Assembly (NCBI RefSeq): GCF_018263855.1
Contig: NZ_CP073318.1
Coordinates: 7,998,001 to 8,062,000 of the forward strand
Origin: Kutzneria sp. CA-103260
Lineage (GTDB): Bacteria; Actinomycetota; Actinomycetes; Mycobacteriales; Pseudonocardiaceae
DNA: 64,000 nt
Direction of reading: 5' to 3'
How positions within the stretch are numbered: position 1 is the first letter of the stretch; the number at the start of each line of letters is the position of its first letter. The position numbers were made by a program, and so were the translations under genes. The notes beneath the pieces were generated by a model. It saw only the letters and a list, made by a program, of their open reading frames with translations, was not told the DNA's origin and ran no database searches. Shown here one piece after another: positions 17,940-25,982 of the stretch.

Positions 17940-18791
17940 TCAGCCGCGGAGAACGGGCCAGGTGGTTTCACCCTGACCCTGCGGTGACGCCTTCCGGGCG
18001 TGGTCGTCGAGCCGGGCGAACAAGTTCTTGTCCCGCCCGTTGAGCATCGTCAGCTGCGAGGGGTAGTGCTCCACGGCCTGGAATTTCCGGGCCCACACGT
18101 CCGACCCGACGGAGCCGAACTTGGGTGAGCCGAGCCGAAAACCCGCCGGCAGTTCCACCGAGCCCGGTTGAAATATCGCATAGGGCAGGTCTTCCCACAG
18201 CCGGATCGGCACATTCTTCTTGCGAGCGGCGAACAACGCGGCGTCGCGCGCGGCCGCCCGGTCGGGGTGGCCGCCGATGCCCGCGCACGTGACGATCAGT
18301 GTCGGGTCGCACTCGTCGATGACCGCCTCGATGTCGCCCTGGATCTCGGCCACGAGATCGTCCCGCTCACCGGCGTCCGGGCGGTTGTTCATCGCCAGTT
18401 TCTGGCCGCCTTCAACGTGATCGGCCAGCCAGCGGCCGTCCGCCGACTTGCGGTAGATGGCATCGAGGAACCGGCCGTGGTGGTGGGCCACACCGAGGTG
18501 GCCGAGGGCCGCGATGTCCTCTTTGCGGCGATGCAGCGACGCGTCCTCGTTCGGCGAAAGGCCCCAGACCGTGTGCATCCGTTCCGCGGCCGGCGAGTAA
18601 GGAGGTTCCGCCGTGCCGGCGAACACCGTGTAGACGGTCGCCTTCGCGCCGTCCCGCACCGCCTGAGCGAGACCGGCCCCGAAAGAGAGGACCGCGTCGT
18701 CCAAATGCGAGGATATCGCCAGGATCCGGATCGCACCGGGGTCGCGAAGCATAGGGATCAGTCTGGTGAAAGCGTTGCCCTGCTTCAACAT
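17940..18791 (-). CDS. LmbE/PIG-L family deacetylase
   Basis: This zinc deacetylase-like protein has 283 residues. The metal motif of the family (usually AHPDDE) appears as SSHLDDAVLS near residue 27, with GIGGHPDRAAARDA as the second metal region. Homologues in teicoplanin and A40926 clusters remove the acetyl group from GlcNAc on the aglycone. No acylated amino sugar is predicted for this product, so its substrate here is open. The start at 18791 is the first ATG giving a family-like N terminus; another ATG at 18752 is possible and neither has a good ribosome site. A strong hairpin separates it from gtfB. Confidence 0.85.
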   Translation of the reverse strand: MLKQGNAFTRLIPMLRDPGAIRILAISSHLDDAVLSFGAGLAQAVRDGAKATVYTVFAGTAEPPYSPAAERMHTVWGLSPNEDASLHRRKEDIAALGHLGVAHHHGRFLDAIYRKSADGRWLADHVEGGQKLAMNNRPDAGERDDLVAEIQGDIEAVIDECDPTLIVTCAGIGGHPDRAAARDAALFAARKKNVPIRLWEDLPYAIFQPGSVELPAGFRLGSPKFGSVGSDVWARKFQAVEHYPSQLTMLNGRDKNLFARLDDHARKASPQGQGETTWPVLRG

Positions 18792-18821
18792 CTGACGGTG
18801 GACACGGCGTCCCGTCAGAAA

Positions 18822-18869
18822 AGCGGGGACGCCCGAAGACGATCCGCAGATCGCCCGGGCGTCCCCGCT
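18822..18869 (-). terminator. Strong hairpin between gtfB and the deacetylase gene
   Basis: There is a perfect 14-bp inverted repeat, AGCGGGGACGCCCG at 18822-18835 and its complement at 18856-18869. A second small stem (CGATC/GATCG) lies inside the 20-nt loop. It begins 19 nt after the gtfB stop. It probably ends the oxyA-to-gtfB transcript, leaving the deacetylase and mannosyltransferase genes to another promoter or to read-through. Confidence 0.8.
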
Positions 18870-18888
18870 GATGAGGAAACCGTGTGGT

Positions 18889-20115
18889 TCACGCCGAAAC
18901 GGACGGCCTTTCCCGGCTGACCGCGTCGAGCAGCAGTTGCGCGGCCACCGTCGCCCCGTCGGTGCGGATCGTGCCGGCCACTTCCGCCGCCCGCTCCCGG
19001 GTCTGCGGGGCCAGGACCGTGGCCAGCGCGGCCGACAGGGAGTCGAAAGTCGGGACCGGACCGTCGTGCGCCACACCGATTCCCAGCGCCGCCACCCGGC
19101 CGGCGTAGTACGGCTGGTCCGCGATCTGGGGCACCAGAATCTGCGGCACACCGGCTCGCGCGGCCACATGCGTGGTGCCCGCGCCGCCGTGGTGGACGAC
19201 GGCGGCCACCCGGCCGAACAGCAACTGGTGGTTCACCTCGCCGATGGCCAGGCAGTCGTCCCGGTCGTCGATCAGGGCCAGATCGGCCCAGCCACGGGAA
19301 AGGATCACCCGGTGGCCCTGGGCCCGGACCGCCTCGATGGCAGCCTTGGCGGTGCCGGCGGGCGCGGGCAGGCTGCCGAAGCCCACGTACACCGGCGGTG
19401 GCCCGGCGGCCAGGAACGCCTCCAGCTCCGGGGAAAGCGGCCGCTCGTCGGGCCGGATCCACGCGCCGGTCTGCACCACGTCGAGGTCCGTCGGCTGCGC
19501 GGGGGCCAGGATCGGGTCCGCCGCCAGGATCGGGTGGTCGGTGTAGCCGTAGCCGAAAAGATTCTCCAGCGGTGGCAGACCGATCTCGGCCCGATGGCTG
19601 TTGAGCGGGCCACCGAACCGCCGGAAGGCGCTCTGGTTGTTGCGCTCCCACAGCGCCCGGTTGTCGGCCCCGGCCGGGGCGGGCGGCTCGCCCAGGGGCG
19701 GCGGCGGCGCGTAGTACGGCGACGGCAGGTAGATCGGGCAGTGGCACGCGTGGAAGTAAGGAATGCCAAGCTTCTCGGCCACCGACCGCACCGCCACCGC
19801 GGCGGCCAGCAGCCCGGTCGCCACCACCACGTCACAACCCTCGGCCGCCGGTGGGACCTGCTCGAACTGGATGGCGATCGCCTCGGCCGAGAGCCGGGCC
19901 CCGTCCTCGGGCGACGGCCGCTTGCCCTCGCTCACCGCGGCCCGGGCCGAGCGGCCGACCGGCGCGTGCGGCACGCCGAGCTCGGCCAGCCGCTCCGCGG
20001 AATCCGGCGACGCGCACATCCGCACCTCGGCGCCCAGCGCCTGCAACCGCACCGCCAGTGCTGCCAACGGTTCGACGTCGCCACGGCTGCCGGACGTCGA
20101 CAACAACACGCGCAT
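18889..20115 (-). CDS. gtfB: GtfB-type glucosyltransferase (GT1)
   Basis: This glycosyltransferase of 408 residues has the two-Rossmann GT-B fold of the vancomycin-group family. It begins MRVLLSTSGSRGDVEP, has the long loop around PSPYYAPPPPLGEPP that marks GtfB/GtfE, and ends with the donor motifs HHGGAGTTHVAARAG and ADQPYYAGRV. It very probably transfers glucose from an NDP-sugar to the phenol of residue 4 (Hpg4), the first sugar of ristocetin's tetrasaccharide. The ATG at 20115 overlaps the gtfA stop by one base (TGATG). It closes the oxy-gtf operon before a strong hairpin. Confidence 0.92.
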   Translation of the reverse strand: MRVLLSTSGSRGDVEPLAALAVRLQALGAEVRMCASPDSAERLAELGVPHAPVGRSARAAVSEGKRPSPEDGARLSAEAIAIQFEQVPPAAEGCDVVVATGLLAAAVAVRSVAEKLGIPYFHACHCPIYLPSPYYAPPPPLGEPPAPAGADNRALWERNNQSAFRRFGGPLNSHRAEIGLPPLENLFGYGYTDHPILAADPILAPAQPTDLDVVQTGAWIRPDERPLSPELEAFLAAGPPPVYVGFGSLPAPAGTAKAAIEAVRAQGHRVILSRGWADLALIDDRDDCLAIGEVNHQLLFGRVAAVVHHGGAGTTHVAARAGVPQILVPQIADQPYYAGRVAALGIGVAHDGPVPTFDSLSAALATVLAPQTRERAAEVAGTIRTDGATVAAQLLLDAVSRERPSVSA

Positions 20116-21257
20116 CAGGCTTGCCCCTGGCTGATCGAGTCGACCAGCATCTTCGCGGCCACCGTCGCCCCGTCGAGGCGGATCGAGTCGGCCGCGGCGG
20201 TCGCGCGCTCGCGGGTCTCCGGGGACAGCACGTTGTCCAGCGCGGCCGACACGGCCTCGAAGGTCGGGGTCGGGCCGTCCAGGGCCACGCCGATGCCCAG
20301 CTCGTCGACCCGGTCGGAGTAGTAGACCTGGCCGACGATCTTGCGGATCACGATCTGCGGAACGCCGGCCCGCGTGGCGATGTGCGTGGTGCCCGCGCCG
20401 TCGTGGTGGACGGCGGCGGCCACCCGGCCGAACAGCACCTGGAGGTTCACTTCGTCGACGGCGAAGCAGTCGTCCCGGTCGTCCGGCAGCACCAGATCGG
20501 CCCAGCCACGGGACATGACGACCCGGCGGCCCTTGGCCCGGACCGCCTCGATGGTCACCCGCGCGGCGTCAGCGGTGCCGGCCGAGCTGCCGAAGCCCAC
20601 GTACACCGGCGGCGGGCCGGCGGCCAGGAACGCTTCCAGCTCCGGGGAAAGCGGCCGCTCGTCGGGCAGGATCCACGCGCCGGTCTGCACGGCCTCCAGG
20701 CCCGGACCCAGCGGGGCCAGGATCGGGTCCGCCGCCAGCCACGGCCGATCGGTGCAGCAGAAGTCGAAGATGTTGCGCACCGGCGGCAGGCCGATCGCGG
20801 CCCGGTGGCCGTTGAGGACATCGCCGAACAGGCCGTCGGCGCCCTGGTTGTAGAGGTCCCGCTGGGCCTGGTCGAGCGCCGACGGGAGGTGGATCGGGCA
20901 GAGAACGGCGTAGGAGTAGGGGATTCCCAGCTTCTCGGCCACCGACCGCACCGCCACCGCCCCGGAGAGCAGGCCGCCGGCCAGCACCGCGTCACAGCCT
21001 TCGGCGACCGCCGGAATCTGCTCGAACTGCTCGGCCATGCCGGCGGCCGCGAGTTCGGGGGCCCGTCCCTCGGCGCCGGGCGCGCGCTCCGGCCGGCTCA
21101 CCGGAACCAGCGGCACACCGATCTCGGACAGCCGCACCGCGCTCTCCGGCGGCCCGCAGAACCGCACTTCCACGCCGAGTTCCTGCAACCGCATCGCCAG
21201 TGCCACATACGGTTCGACATCTCCGCGTGACCCACACGTCCACACCAACACGCGCAT
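20115..21257 (-). CDS. gtfA: GtfA/GtfC-type aminosugar transferase (GT1)
   Basis: This GT-B glycosyltransferase of 380 residues, from the same family as GtfB but shorter, shows the GtfA-like stretch AQRDLYNQGADGLFGD. It is the likely candidate to add the L-aminosugar (ristosamine type) to the benzylic hydroxyl of Bht6. The donor-site motifs depart from GtfB: HHDGAGTT instead of HHGGAGTT, and VGQVYYSDRV instead of ADQPYYAGRV, so the Asp before Gln is Gly. HHD is also found in GtfC, as I recall. The ATG at 21257 has AGGGA upstream; oxyC ends 28 nt before it. Confidence 0.88.
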   Translation of the reverse strand: MRVLVWTCGSRGDVEPYVALAMRLQELGVEVRFCGPPESAVRLSEIGVPLVPVSRPERAPGAEGRAPELAAAGMAEQFEQIPAVAEGCDAVLAGGLLSGAVAVRSVAEKLGIPYSYAVLCPIHLPSALDQAQRDLYNQGADGLFGDVLNGHRAAIGLPPVRNIFDFCCTDRPWLAADPILAPLGPGLEAVQTGAWILPDERPLSPELEAFLAAGPPPVYVGFGSSAGTADAARVTIEAVRAKGRRVVMSRGWADLVLPDDRDDCFAVDEVNLQVLFGRVAAAVHHDGAGTTHIATRAGVPQIVIRKIVGQVYYSDRVDELGIGVALDGPTPTFEAVSAALDNVLSPETRERATAAADSIRLDGATVAAKMLVDSISQGQA

Positions 21258-21285
21258 TTCGTATCCCTGTTCCGTAAGTCGTTGG

Positions 21286-22518
21286 CTACCAGGTGACCGG
21301 CAACTGGTCCGGGCAGTCGATGAACGCGCTGCGCAGCTTCACCTCGTCGATCGGCACCGCCAGGCGCAGGTCGGGGAAGCGCTGCCACAGGCTCAGATAG
21401 GCCAGCCGCAGCATGGTCCGCGCCACCGCCGCGCCGATGCAGTAGTGGATGCCGTGCCCGAAGCCGACATCCGAGACCGACTCCCGGTTCGCGTCGAGAC
21501 GGTTGGGGTCGGGCGTCAGCGCGTCGTCCCGATTGGCCATCAGGATCGAGCACAGGACGTAGTCGCCCTCCTTGATCAGCTGTCCGCCGACGACCACGTC
21601 CCGCAGCGCCAGCCGGGGATTGGGCTGCTGCACGGGCGAGAGGTAGCGCAGCAGCTCGGCGATCACCCGGTCGGCCTTCTCTGGACCGTCCAGGAGCAGT
21701 TTGATCTGGTCGGGATTGTCCAGCAGGGCCAGCACGCCGAAGCCGATCATGCCGGCGACCGTTTCGACGCCGCCGAGGATCAGCGCCGTGCACAGGCCCT
21801 TCAGCTCGTCGTCGGTGATGTTGTCCCCGTGCTCCCGCACCAGCATGCCGAGGAATCCCTCGTCGGGGTTGCGGCGCTGCTGGGTGATGAGGTTGAGCAG
21901 GTACCGGTTGAACGCCGCGCTGTCGGCCGCCCTGGCCTTGAGCCCGCGGCTGGTGTCGGTGTTGCGCCGGATCCGCCGGATGAACTCGTTCCGGTCGTCA
22001 CGCGGAATGCCCAGCAGCTCGCACAGGATGCCGCCGCCGATCGGGTCGGCGAACAGCCCCTGGACGTCCGCGCCCGGCCCCTCGGCCTCCAGCACGTCGA
22101 GGCGGTCGTCGATGAGGCTCTGGATCGCCGGTTCCATGCGGCGGATCCGGCGGGCCGTGAACTCCGGAGTGAGCATCCGCCGCAGGCGGGTGTGCTCGGG
22201 CGGGTCGTAGGTGGAGATCTGGCCGACGAACTGGGGCGACACGTGCGCCGGTTCGCCGGTCTTGGACTCCGACTCGGTCAGCCGCGGCCGCGTCGTGAAG
22301 TTCTCGTGGTCACCGAGGATCTTGCGCACGACGTCGTAGCCCAGCGCCTGCCAGACGTACTCGACCCCGAGTTGGACGGACGCGTCCCCGACCATGCGGA
22401 CCAGCGGGCCGTGCGCCCGGAGCGTGAACATGTCCTCGTGCGGGTCGCACCGCGTCCGCAACATGTAGTTCGCCGTCGGCTCTAGGAGCGGCGCGATCTC
22501 ATCGATGCCCTGAGTCAT
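21286..22518 (-). CDS. oxyC: Cytochrome P450 OxyC, AA5-AA7 biaryl coupling
   Basis: This P450 of 410 residues should form the carbon-carbon AB ring bond between Hpg5 and Dpg7, the last cross-link, on the carrier-bound peptide. The haem loop is VGFGHGIHYCIGAAVAR with the OxyC-typical Tyr before Cys, and the I-helix is LILGGVETVAGM. The sequence aligns by eye with vancomycin OxyC along its length, including VQxPNPRLA and SAFIDCPDQLPVTW at the end. The start ATG is at 22518. In A47934-type clusters the gene next to oxyC is a halogenase; here it is a DAHP synthase. Confidence 0.94.
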   Translation of the reverse strand: MTQGIDEIAPLLEPTANYMLRTRCDPHEDMFTLRAHGPLVRMVGDASVQLGVEYVWQALGYDVVRKILGDHENFTTRPRLTESESKTGEPAHVSPQFVGQISTYDPPEHTRLRRMLTPEFTARRIRRMEPAIQSLIDDRLDVLEAEGPGADVQGLFADPIGGGILCELLGIPRDDRNEFIRRIRRNTDTSRGLKARAADSAAFNRYLLNLITQQRRNPDEGFLGMLVREHGDNITDDELKGLCTALILGGVETVAGMIGFGVLALLDNPDQIKLLLDGPEKADRVIAELLRYLSPVQQPNPRLALRDVVVGGQLIKEGDYVLCSILMANRDDALTPDPNRLDANRESVSDVGFGHGIHYCIGAAVARTMLRLAYLSLWQRFPDLRLAVPIDEVKLRSAFIDCPDQLPVTW

Positions 22519-22551
22519 ACCGACTGGAAACCCTTCACTGATGAGGAATTG

Positions 22552-23589
22552 CTACGCGGGGACGCCGGCGCCCGCGGCGAGGTGACGGCCGACCAGCGGC
22601 GGGAACTCCCGGACGGCACGGCCGAGTTCGGCGAGGTCGTCGGCGACGAGCGCCTGCGGGCCGTCGCACAAAGCCTGCTCCGGCGCGGGATGCACGTCGA
22701 TGATCAGGCCGTCCGCGCCGACGGCCATCGCCGCGCGGGACAGCGGCAGCACCAGTTCGCGCCGGCCGCCCGAGTGCGACGGGTCCACGATCACCGGCAG
22801 GTGGGTCAGGCCCTGCGCCACCGGAACCGCCGAGATGTCAAGGGTGTTGCGGGTGGCCTTCTCGAACGTCCGGATGCCACGCTCGCACAGCACAATGTCC
22901 AGGTTGCCGCGCTGGGCGATGTACTCGGCGGCCATCAGCCACTCCTCGATGGTGGCGTTCATGCCGCGCTTGAGCATCACCGGCTTGCCGCAGCCACCGA
23001 CTGCTTGCAGCAGCGCGAAGTTCTGCATGTTCCGGGTGCCGACCTGGAGCATGTCGGCGTACCGGGCCACGACCGGCACGTCGTTGGGGTCGACAACCTC
23101 GGTGACGATGGGCATGCCCGTCGTCTCCCGGACGTCGGCCAGGATGCGCAGGCCGTCCTCGCCGAGGCCTTGGAAGGCGTACGGCGAGGTCCGCGGCTTG
23201 TAGGCGCCGCCGCGCAACAGGGACGCGCCAGCCTGCTGCGCCATGCGCGCGGCAGCCAGGGTCTGCTGCGGCGTCTCGACCGCGCACGGCCCGGCGATCA
23301 GGGTCAGCGTGTCGGGGCCGATGGGCACGCCGGCGACGCTGACCACCGAGCGCGTCGGGTGGTTCTCCCGGCTGACCAGCTTGAACGGCACCGAGACCCG
23401 CAGCACCTCGGCCACTCCGGGCTTGCCGCGCAGGCCGAGCGTCTGGAACCGGTCGATGTCGCCGACCAGCCCGATGATCGTCCGGCTGACGCCCCGGCTG
23501 ACGAACGCCTCGCCGCCGGCCGATTCCACGATCGAGACGATCGCCTCGACCTCGTCCGCCGAAGCCTCCGGCGCCATCACGATGACCAT
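22552..23589 (-). CDS. dahp: 3-Deoxy-D-arabino-heptulosonate-7-phosphate synthase (type I-beta)
   Basis: This DAHP synthase of 345 residues condenses phosphoenolpyruvate and erythrose 4-phosphate, opening the shikimate pathway that feeds tyrosine, Hpg and Bht. It has an N-terminal ferredoxin-like regulatory domain (about 1-70) as in Thermotoga-type enzymes, then the barrel with AGPCAVE, LLRGGAYKPRTSPYAF, VMLKRGM and the metal ligands of IIDVHPAPEQ. The ATG at 23589 has GGGGAG upstream. As an extra cluster copy it probably raises aromatic precursor flux together with pdh. It lies between oxyB and oxyC, 37 and 33 nt away, so it is co-transcribed. Confidence 0.95.
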   Translation of the reverse strand: MVIVMAPEASADEVEAIVSIVESAGGEAFVSRGVSRTIIGLVGDIDRFQTLGLRGKPGVAEVLRVSVPFKLVSRENHPTRSVVSVAGVPIGPDTLTLIAGPCAVETPQQTLAAARMAQQAGASLLRGGAYKPRTSPYAFQGLGEDGLRILADVRETTGMPIVTEVVDPNDVPVVARYADMLQVGTRNMQNFALLQAVGGCGKPVMLKRGMNATIEEWLMAAEYIAQRGNLDIVLCERGIRTFEKATRNTLDISAVPVAQGLTHLPVIVDPSHSGGRRELVLPLSRAAMAVGADGLIIDVHPAPEQALCDGPQALVADDLAELGRAVREFPPLVGRHLAAGAGVPA

Positions 23590-23626
23590 GTTTGTCTCCC
23601 CTGGAAAGCGAAAGCCCCCGGCGTGA

Positions 23627-24823
23627 TCACCATGCGACCACCAGCTCGGTCAGTCCGTACGCCGGGGTGCTGAGGCGGTACTTGGTCTCCTGCTCGGGAT
23701 CCGCGAGCCGCAGTCCCGGAAAGCGTTGCCACAGCGCGGTGAACGCCGTCCTCAGTTCGAGGCGGGCCAGCGCGGCGCCCAGGCAGTGGTGGATGCCGTG
23801 CCCGAACGCCACGTGCGGCGCGGGGTCACGGGTCACGTCAAGACGGTCGGCGTCCGGCAGCAGGGCCGGGTCGCGGTTGGCCATCGGGAGCGAGCAGAGC
23901 ACGGTCTCCCCCTGCTTGATCAGCTGGTCCGCGACGGTGACGTCGGTCATGGCGGTTCGGGGAGTCGGCGCGTACGGGGGCGTGACGTACCGGATCAGCT
24001 CGTCGACCGCCCGCTCGACCGACTGGTCGTCGCCCCGCAGCGCGGCGATCTGGTCGGGTTTTCGCAGCAGCGCCAACACTCCCAGCCCGATCATGCCGGA
24101 GATGTTGTCGTCGCCAGCCAGCATCACCTGCACGCAGAAGCCCCGCAGCTCCTCGTCGGTGACGGTGTCGCCGTGCTCGGCGACGATCGACCCGAACAGC
24201 CCCTCGCCCGGGTCCTTGCGCTCCCGGGCGATCATGGCCAGCAGGTAGCGGGAGAACGCCTCGCCGGCGGCCGCCCGCCGCTTCTGGCTCAGCGACGGGT
24301 CTAGATGCCGGTGGCACAGCTGCATGAACATGGCGCGGTCGTCCCGGGGCACCCCGACCAGCTCGCACAACACGGCCCTGGGGACCACGTCGGCGAACAG
24401 CTCGATCAGATCGGCCGGGGAACCCTCGTCCGCCATGGCGTCCAGCCGCTCCGCCACGATCTCCTCGATGTACGGCTGCATGCGCCGCATCTTGCGCAGT
24501 GTGAACGCCGGCATCACCAGCTGCCGCAGCCTGGTGTGCTCAGGGACGTCGTAGTCCATCAGGTTGCCGACCAGCTCCTGCGGCCGGAAGATGCCCTTCC
24601 CGCCGACCTCGTCCTGGTCGTGCCAACGGCGGCGGGTGCTGAACTGCTTGTGGTCGCCGAGAACCTGCCGCACGACGGCGTGCCCGGCGGCCATCCACGT
24701 GGTCTCCGCGCCCGCGCCGGAGCCGATGGTCACCTTCGTCAGCGTGCCGGCGGCGCGCAGCTCGTCCGCCGGGTCCAAGCCCTGCCGGCGGATGTGCAGC
24801 GGCCGCGAGTCCTCACCACTCAA
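23627..24823 (-). CDS. oxyB: Cytochrome P450 OxyB, first aryl-ether cross-link (AA4-AA6)
   Basis: This P450 of 398 residues aligns with vancomycin OxyB from the N terminus (RPLHIRRQGLDPADEL) to the end (AYGLTELVVAW). It should make the C-O-D ether between Hpg4 and Bht6 on the peptidyl carrier complex docked to the X domain. The haem loop is FGHGIHHCLGAALAR; the I-helix reads LAGDDNISG without the usual Thr. The start is a TTG at 24823 inside the oxyE 3' end, with GAGGAG 7 nt upstream; the length from here equals that of known OxyB. The longer reading frame is unsupported. Confidence 0.94.
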   Translation of the reverse strand: MSGEDSRPLHIRRQGLDPADELRAAGTLTKVTIGSGAGAETTWMAAGHAVVRQVLGDHKQFSTRRRWHDQDEVGGKGIFRPQELVGNLMDYDVPEHTRLRQLVMPAFTLRKMRRMQPYIEEIVAERLDAMADEGSPADLIELFADVVPRAVLCELVGVPRDDRAMFMQLCHRHLDPSLSQKRRAAAGEAFSRYLLAMIARERKDPGEGLFGSIVAEHGDTVTDEELRGFCVQVMLAGDDNISGMIGLGVLALLRKPDQIAALRGDDQSVERAVDELIRYVTPPYAPTPRTAMTDVTVADQLIKQGETVLCSLPMANRDPALLPDADRLDVTRDPAPHVAFGHGIHHCLGAALARLELRTAFTALWQRFPGLRLADPEQETKYRLSTPAYGLTELVVAW

Positions 24824-25970
24824 TGGGGAGCTCCTCGAGGTTGAACGGGGCCGGCTTGCCCGCCACGAACCGCAGTTCCTCCTCCGGGACCGCCAGCCGC
24901 AGCGACGGGAACCGGTTGACCAGCGCCGGCAGCGCCACCCGCAGCTGGAGCCGGGCCAGCGGCGCGCCCACACAGAAGTGGATGCCGTGCCCGAAGGCCA
25001 TGTGCGAGCGGCTGTTCTCCTTGGTGATGTCGAACTGGTCGCCCAGCGAGCGGTTGACCGCCAGCATCGAGCAGGTCAGCACGTCACCGGCCTGGATTTC
25101 CTGCCCGCCGATGGACATGTCCACCAGCGCGGTCCGGGGCGAAGGCGCTTCGACGATCGTGGCGTAGCGGAGCACTTCCTCGGTCGCGTTGTCCACCAGC
25201 TCCGGACGTTCACGCAGCAGCGCCGCCTGGGTCGGATGAGTCGCGAACAGCAGCACGGCCATGGCCAGCTGGGCGGCCATCTGCTCGACCGCCACGATCA
25301 GGATCGCTTCGGCCAGCCCGGAAAGCTCCTCGTCGGTGACCTTGTCCCCGTGCTCGCGGACGATGAAGCCGATCAGCTCGTCACCCGGGTCGCGGCGCTC
25401 ACGGGCGGCCAGCCGCTCGCTGTAGTGCACGACGCCGAGGCTGGACTGGGCCCGCTGCTTGGGAATCCGGCTCTCCCGGCTGTCCCGGATCAGCCGCGAC
25501 AGGTCGGCCCGGTCGTCCCGCGGCACGCCGAGGAACTCGCAGGCGATCAGCGCCGGGATGGGCCAGCCGGCGTATCGGACGAAGTCGATCGGCGAGCCCA
25601 TGCTCTCCAGGTCGTCCAGGCCCTCCTCGATGGTCTCGACCACCCGGGGCCGCAGCCGCTCGATCCGCCGGACGCTGTAGGCCGGGGCCACCGTCCCGCG
25701 CAGCCGGGTGTGGTCGGGCGGGTCGTAGGCCTGCAGGATCCCCGGCAGGTGGGCCCGGTCGGCCTCGTCGTCGACCGGGCGCATCGAGCTGAACCGCTCG
25801 GCGTCGGCCAGGATCTCGCGGACCTCGTCGTACCCGGTGACCAACCACTGCCGGCGACCGTTCAGCCCGGTCTCGGTGTCGTACTTGTGCAGCGGCCCTT
25901 CCTTCGCCAGCGCGGCCAGCTCCGGCGCCGGATCGAGCCGGATCCGTTGGTGCGGCAGGGGAACAACCAT
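24813..25970 (-). CDS. oxyE: Cytochrome P450 OxyE, AA1-AA3 aryl-ether cross-link
   Basis: This P450 of 385 residues is the fourth cross-linking enzyme, present only in glycopeptides with aromatic residues at positions 1 and 3 (teicoplanin, A47934, A40926 and ristocetin types). It should form the F-O-G ring. The haem loop is FGHGIHFCVGAPLAR. The I-helix LIVAVEQMAAQ lacks the usual acid-threonine pair. The ATG at 25970 has GAGGAG just upstream. The oxyA-oxyE-oxyB-x-oxyC order matches StaF-StaG-StaH-StaJ of A47934 as I know it. Confidence 0.92.
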   Translation of the reverse strand: MVVPLPHQRIRLDPAPELAALAKEGPLHKYDTETGLNGRRQWLVTGYDEVREILADAERFSSMRPVDDEADRAHLPGILQAYDPPDHTRLRGTVAPAYSVRRIERLRPRVVETIEEGLDDLESMGSPIDFVRYAGWPIPALIACEFLGVPRDDRADLSRLIRDSRESRIPKQRAQSSLGVVHYSERLAARERRDPGDELIGFIVREHGDKVTDEELSGLAEAILIVAVEQMAAQLAMAVLLFATHPTQAALLRERPELVDNATEEVLRYATIVEAPSPRTALVDMSIGGQEIQAGDVLTCSMLAVNRSLGDQFDITKENSRSHMAFGHGIHFCVGAPLARLQLRVALPALVNRFPSLRLAVPEEELRFVAGKPAPFNLEELPIEW

Positions 25971-25982
25971 GACTCTCCTCAG

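Noticed and set aside
21286..23626. Search for a halogenase or its remnant next to oxyC
   Set aside because: The interval is filled by an intact oxyC and an intact DAHP synthase. I saw no flavin-halogenase motif such as GxGxxG with WxWxIP here or elsewhere in the window.
24824..24973. Upstream start for oxyB
   Set aside because: It is Arg/Ser-rich noise within oxyE. The TTG at 24823 has a ribosome site and gives the normal OxyB length.
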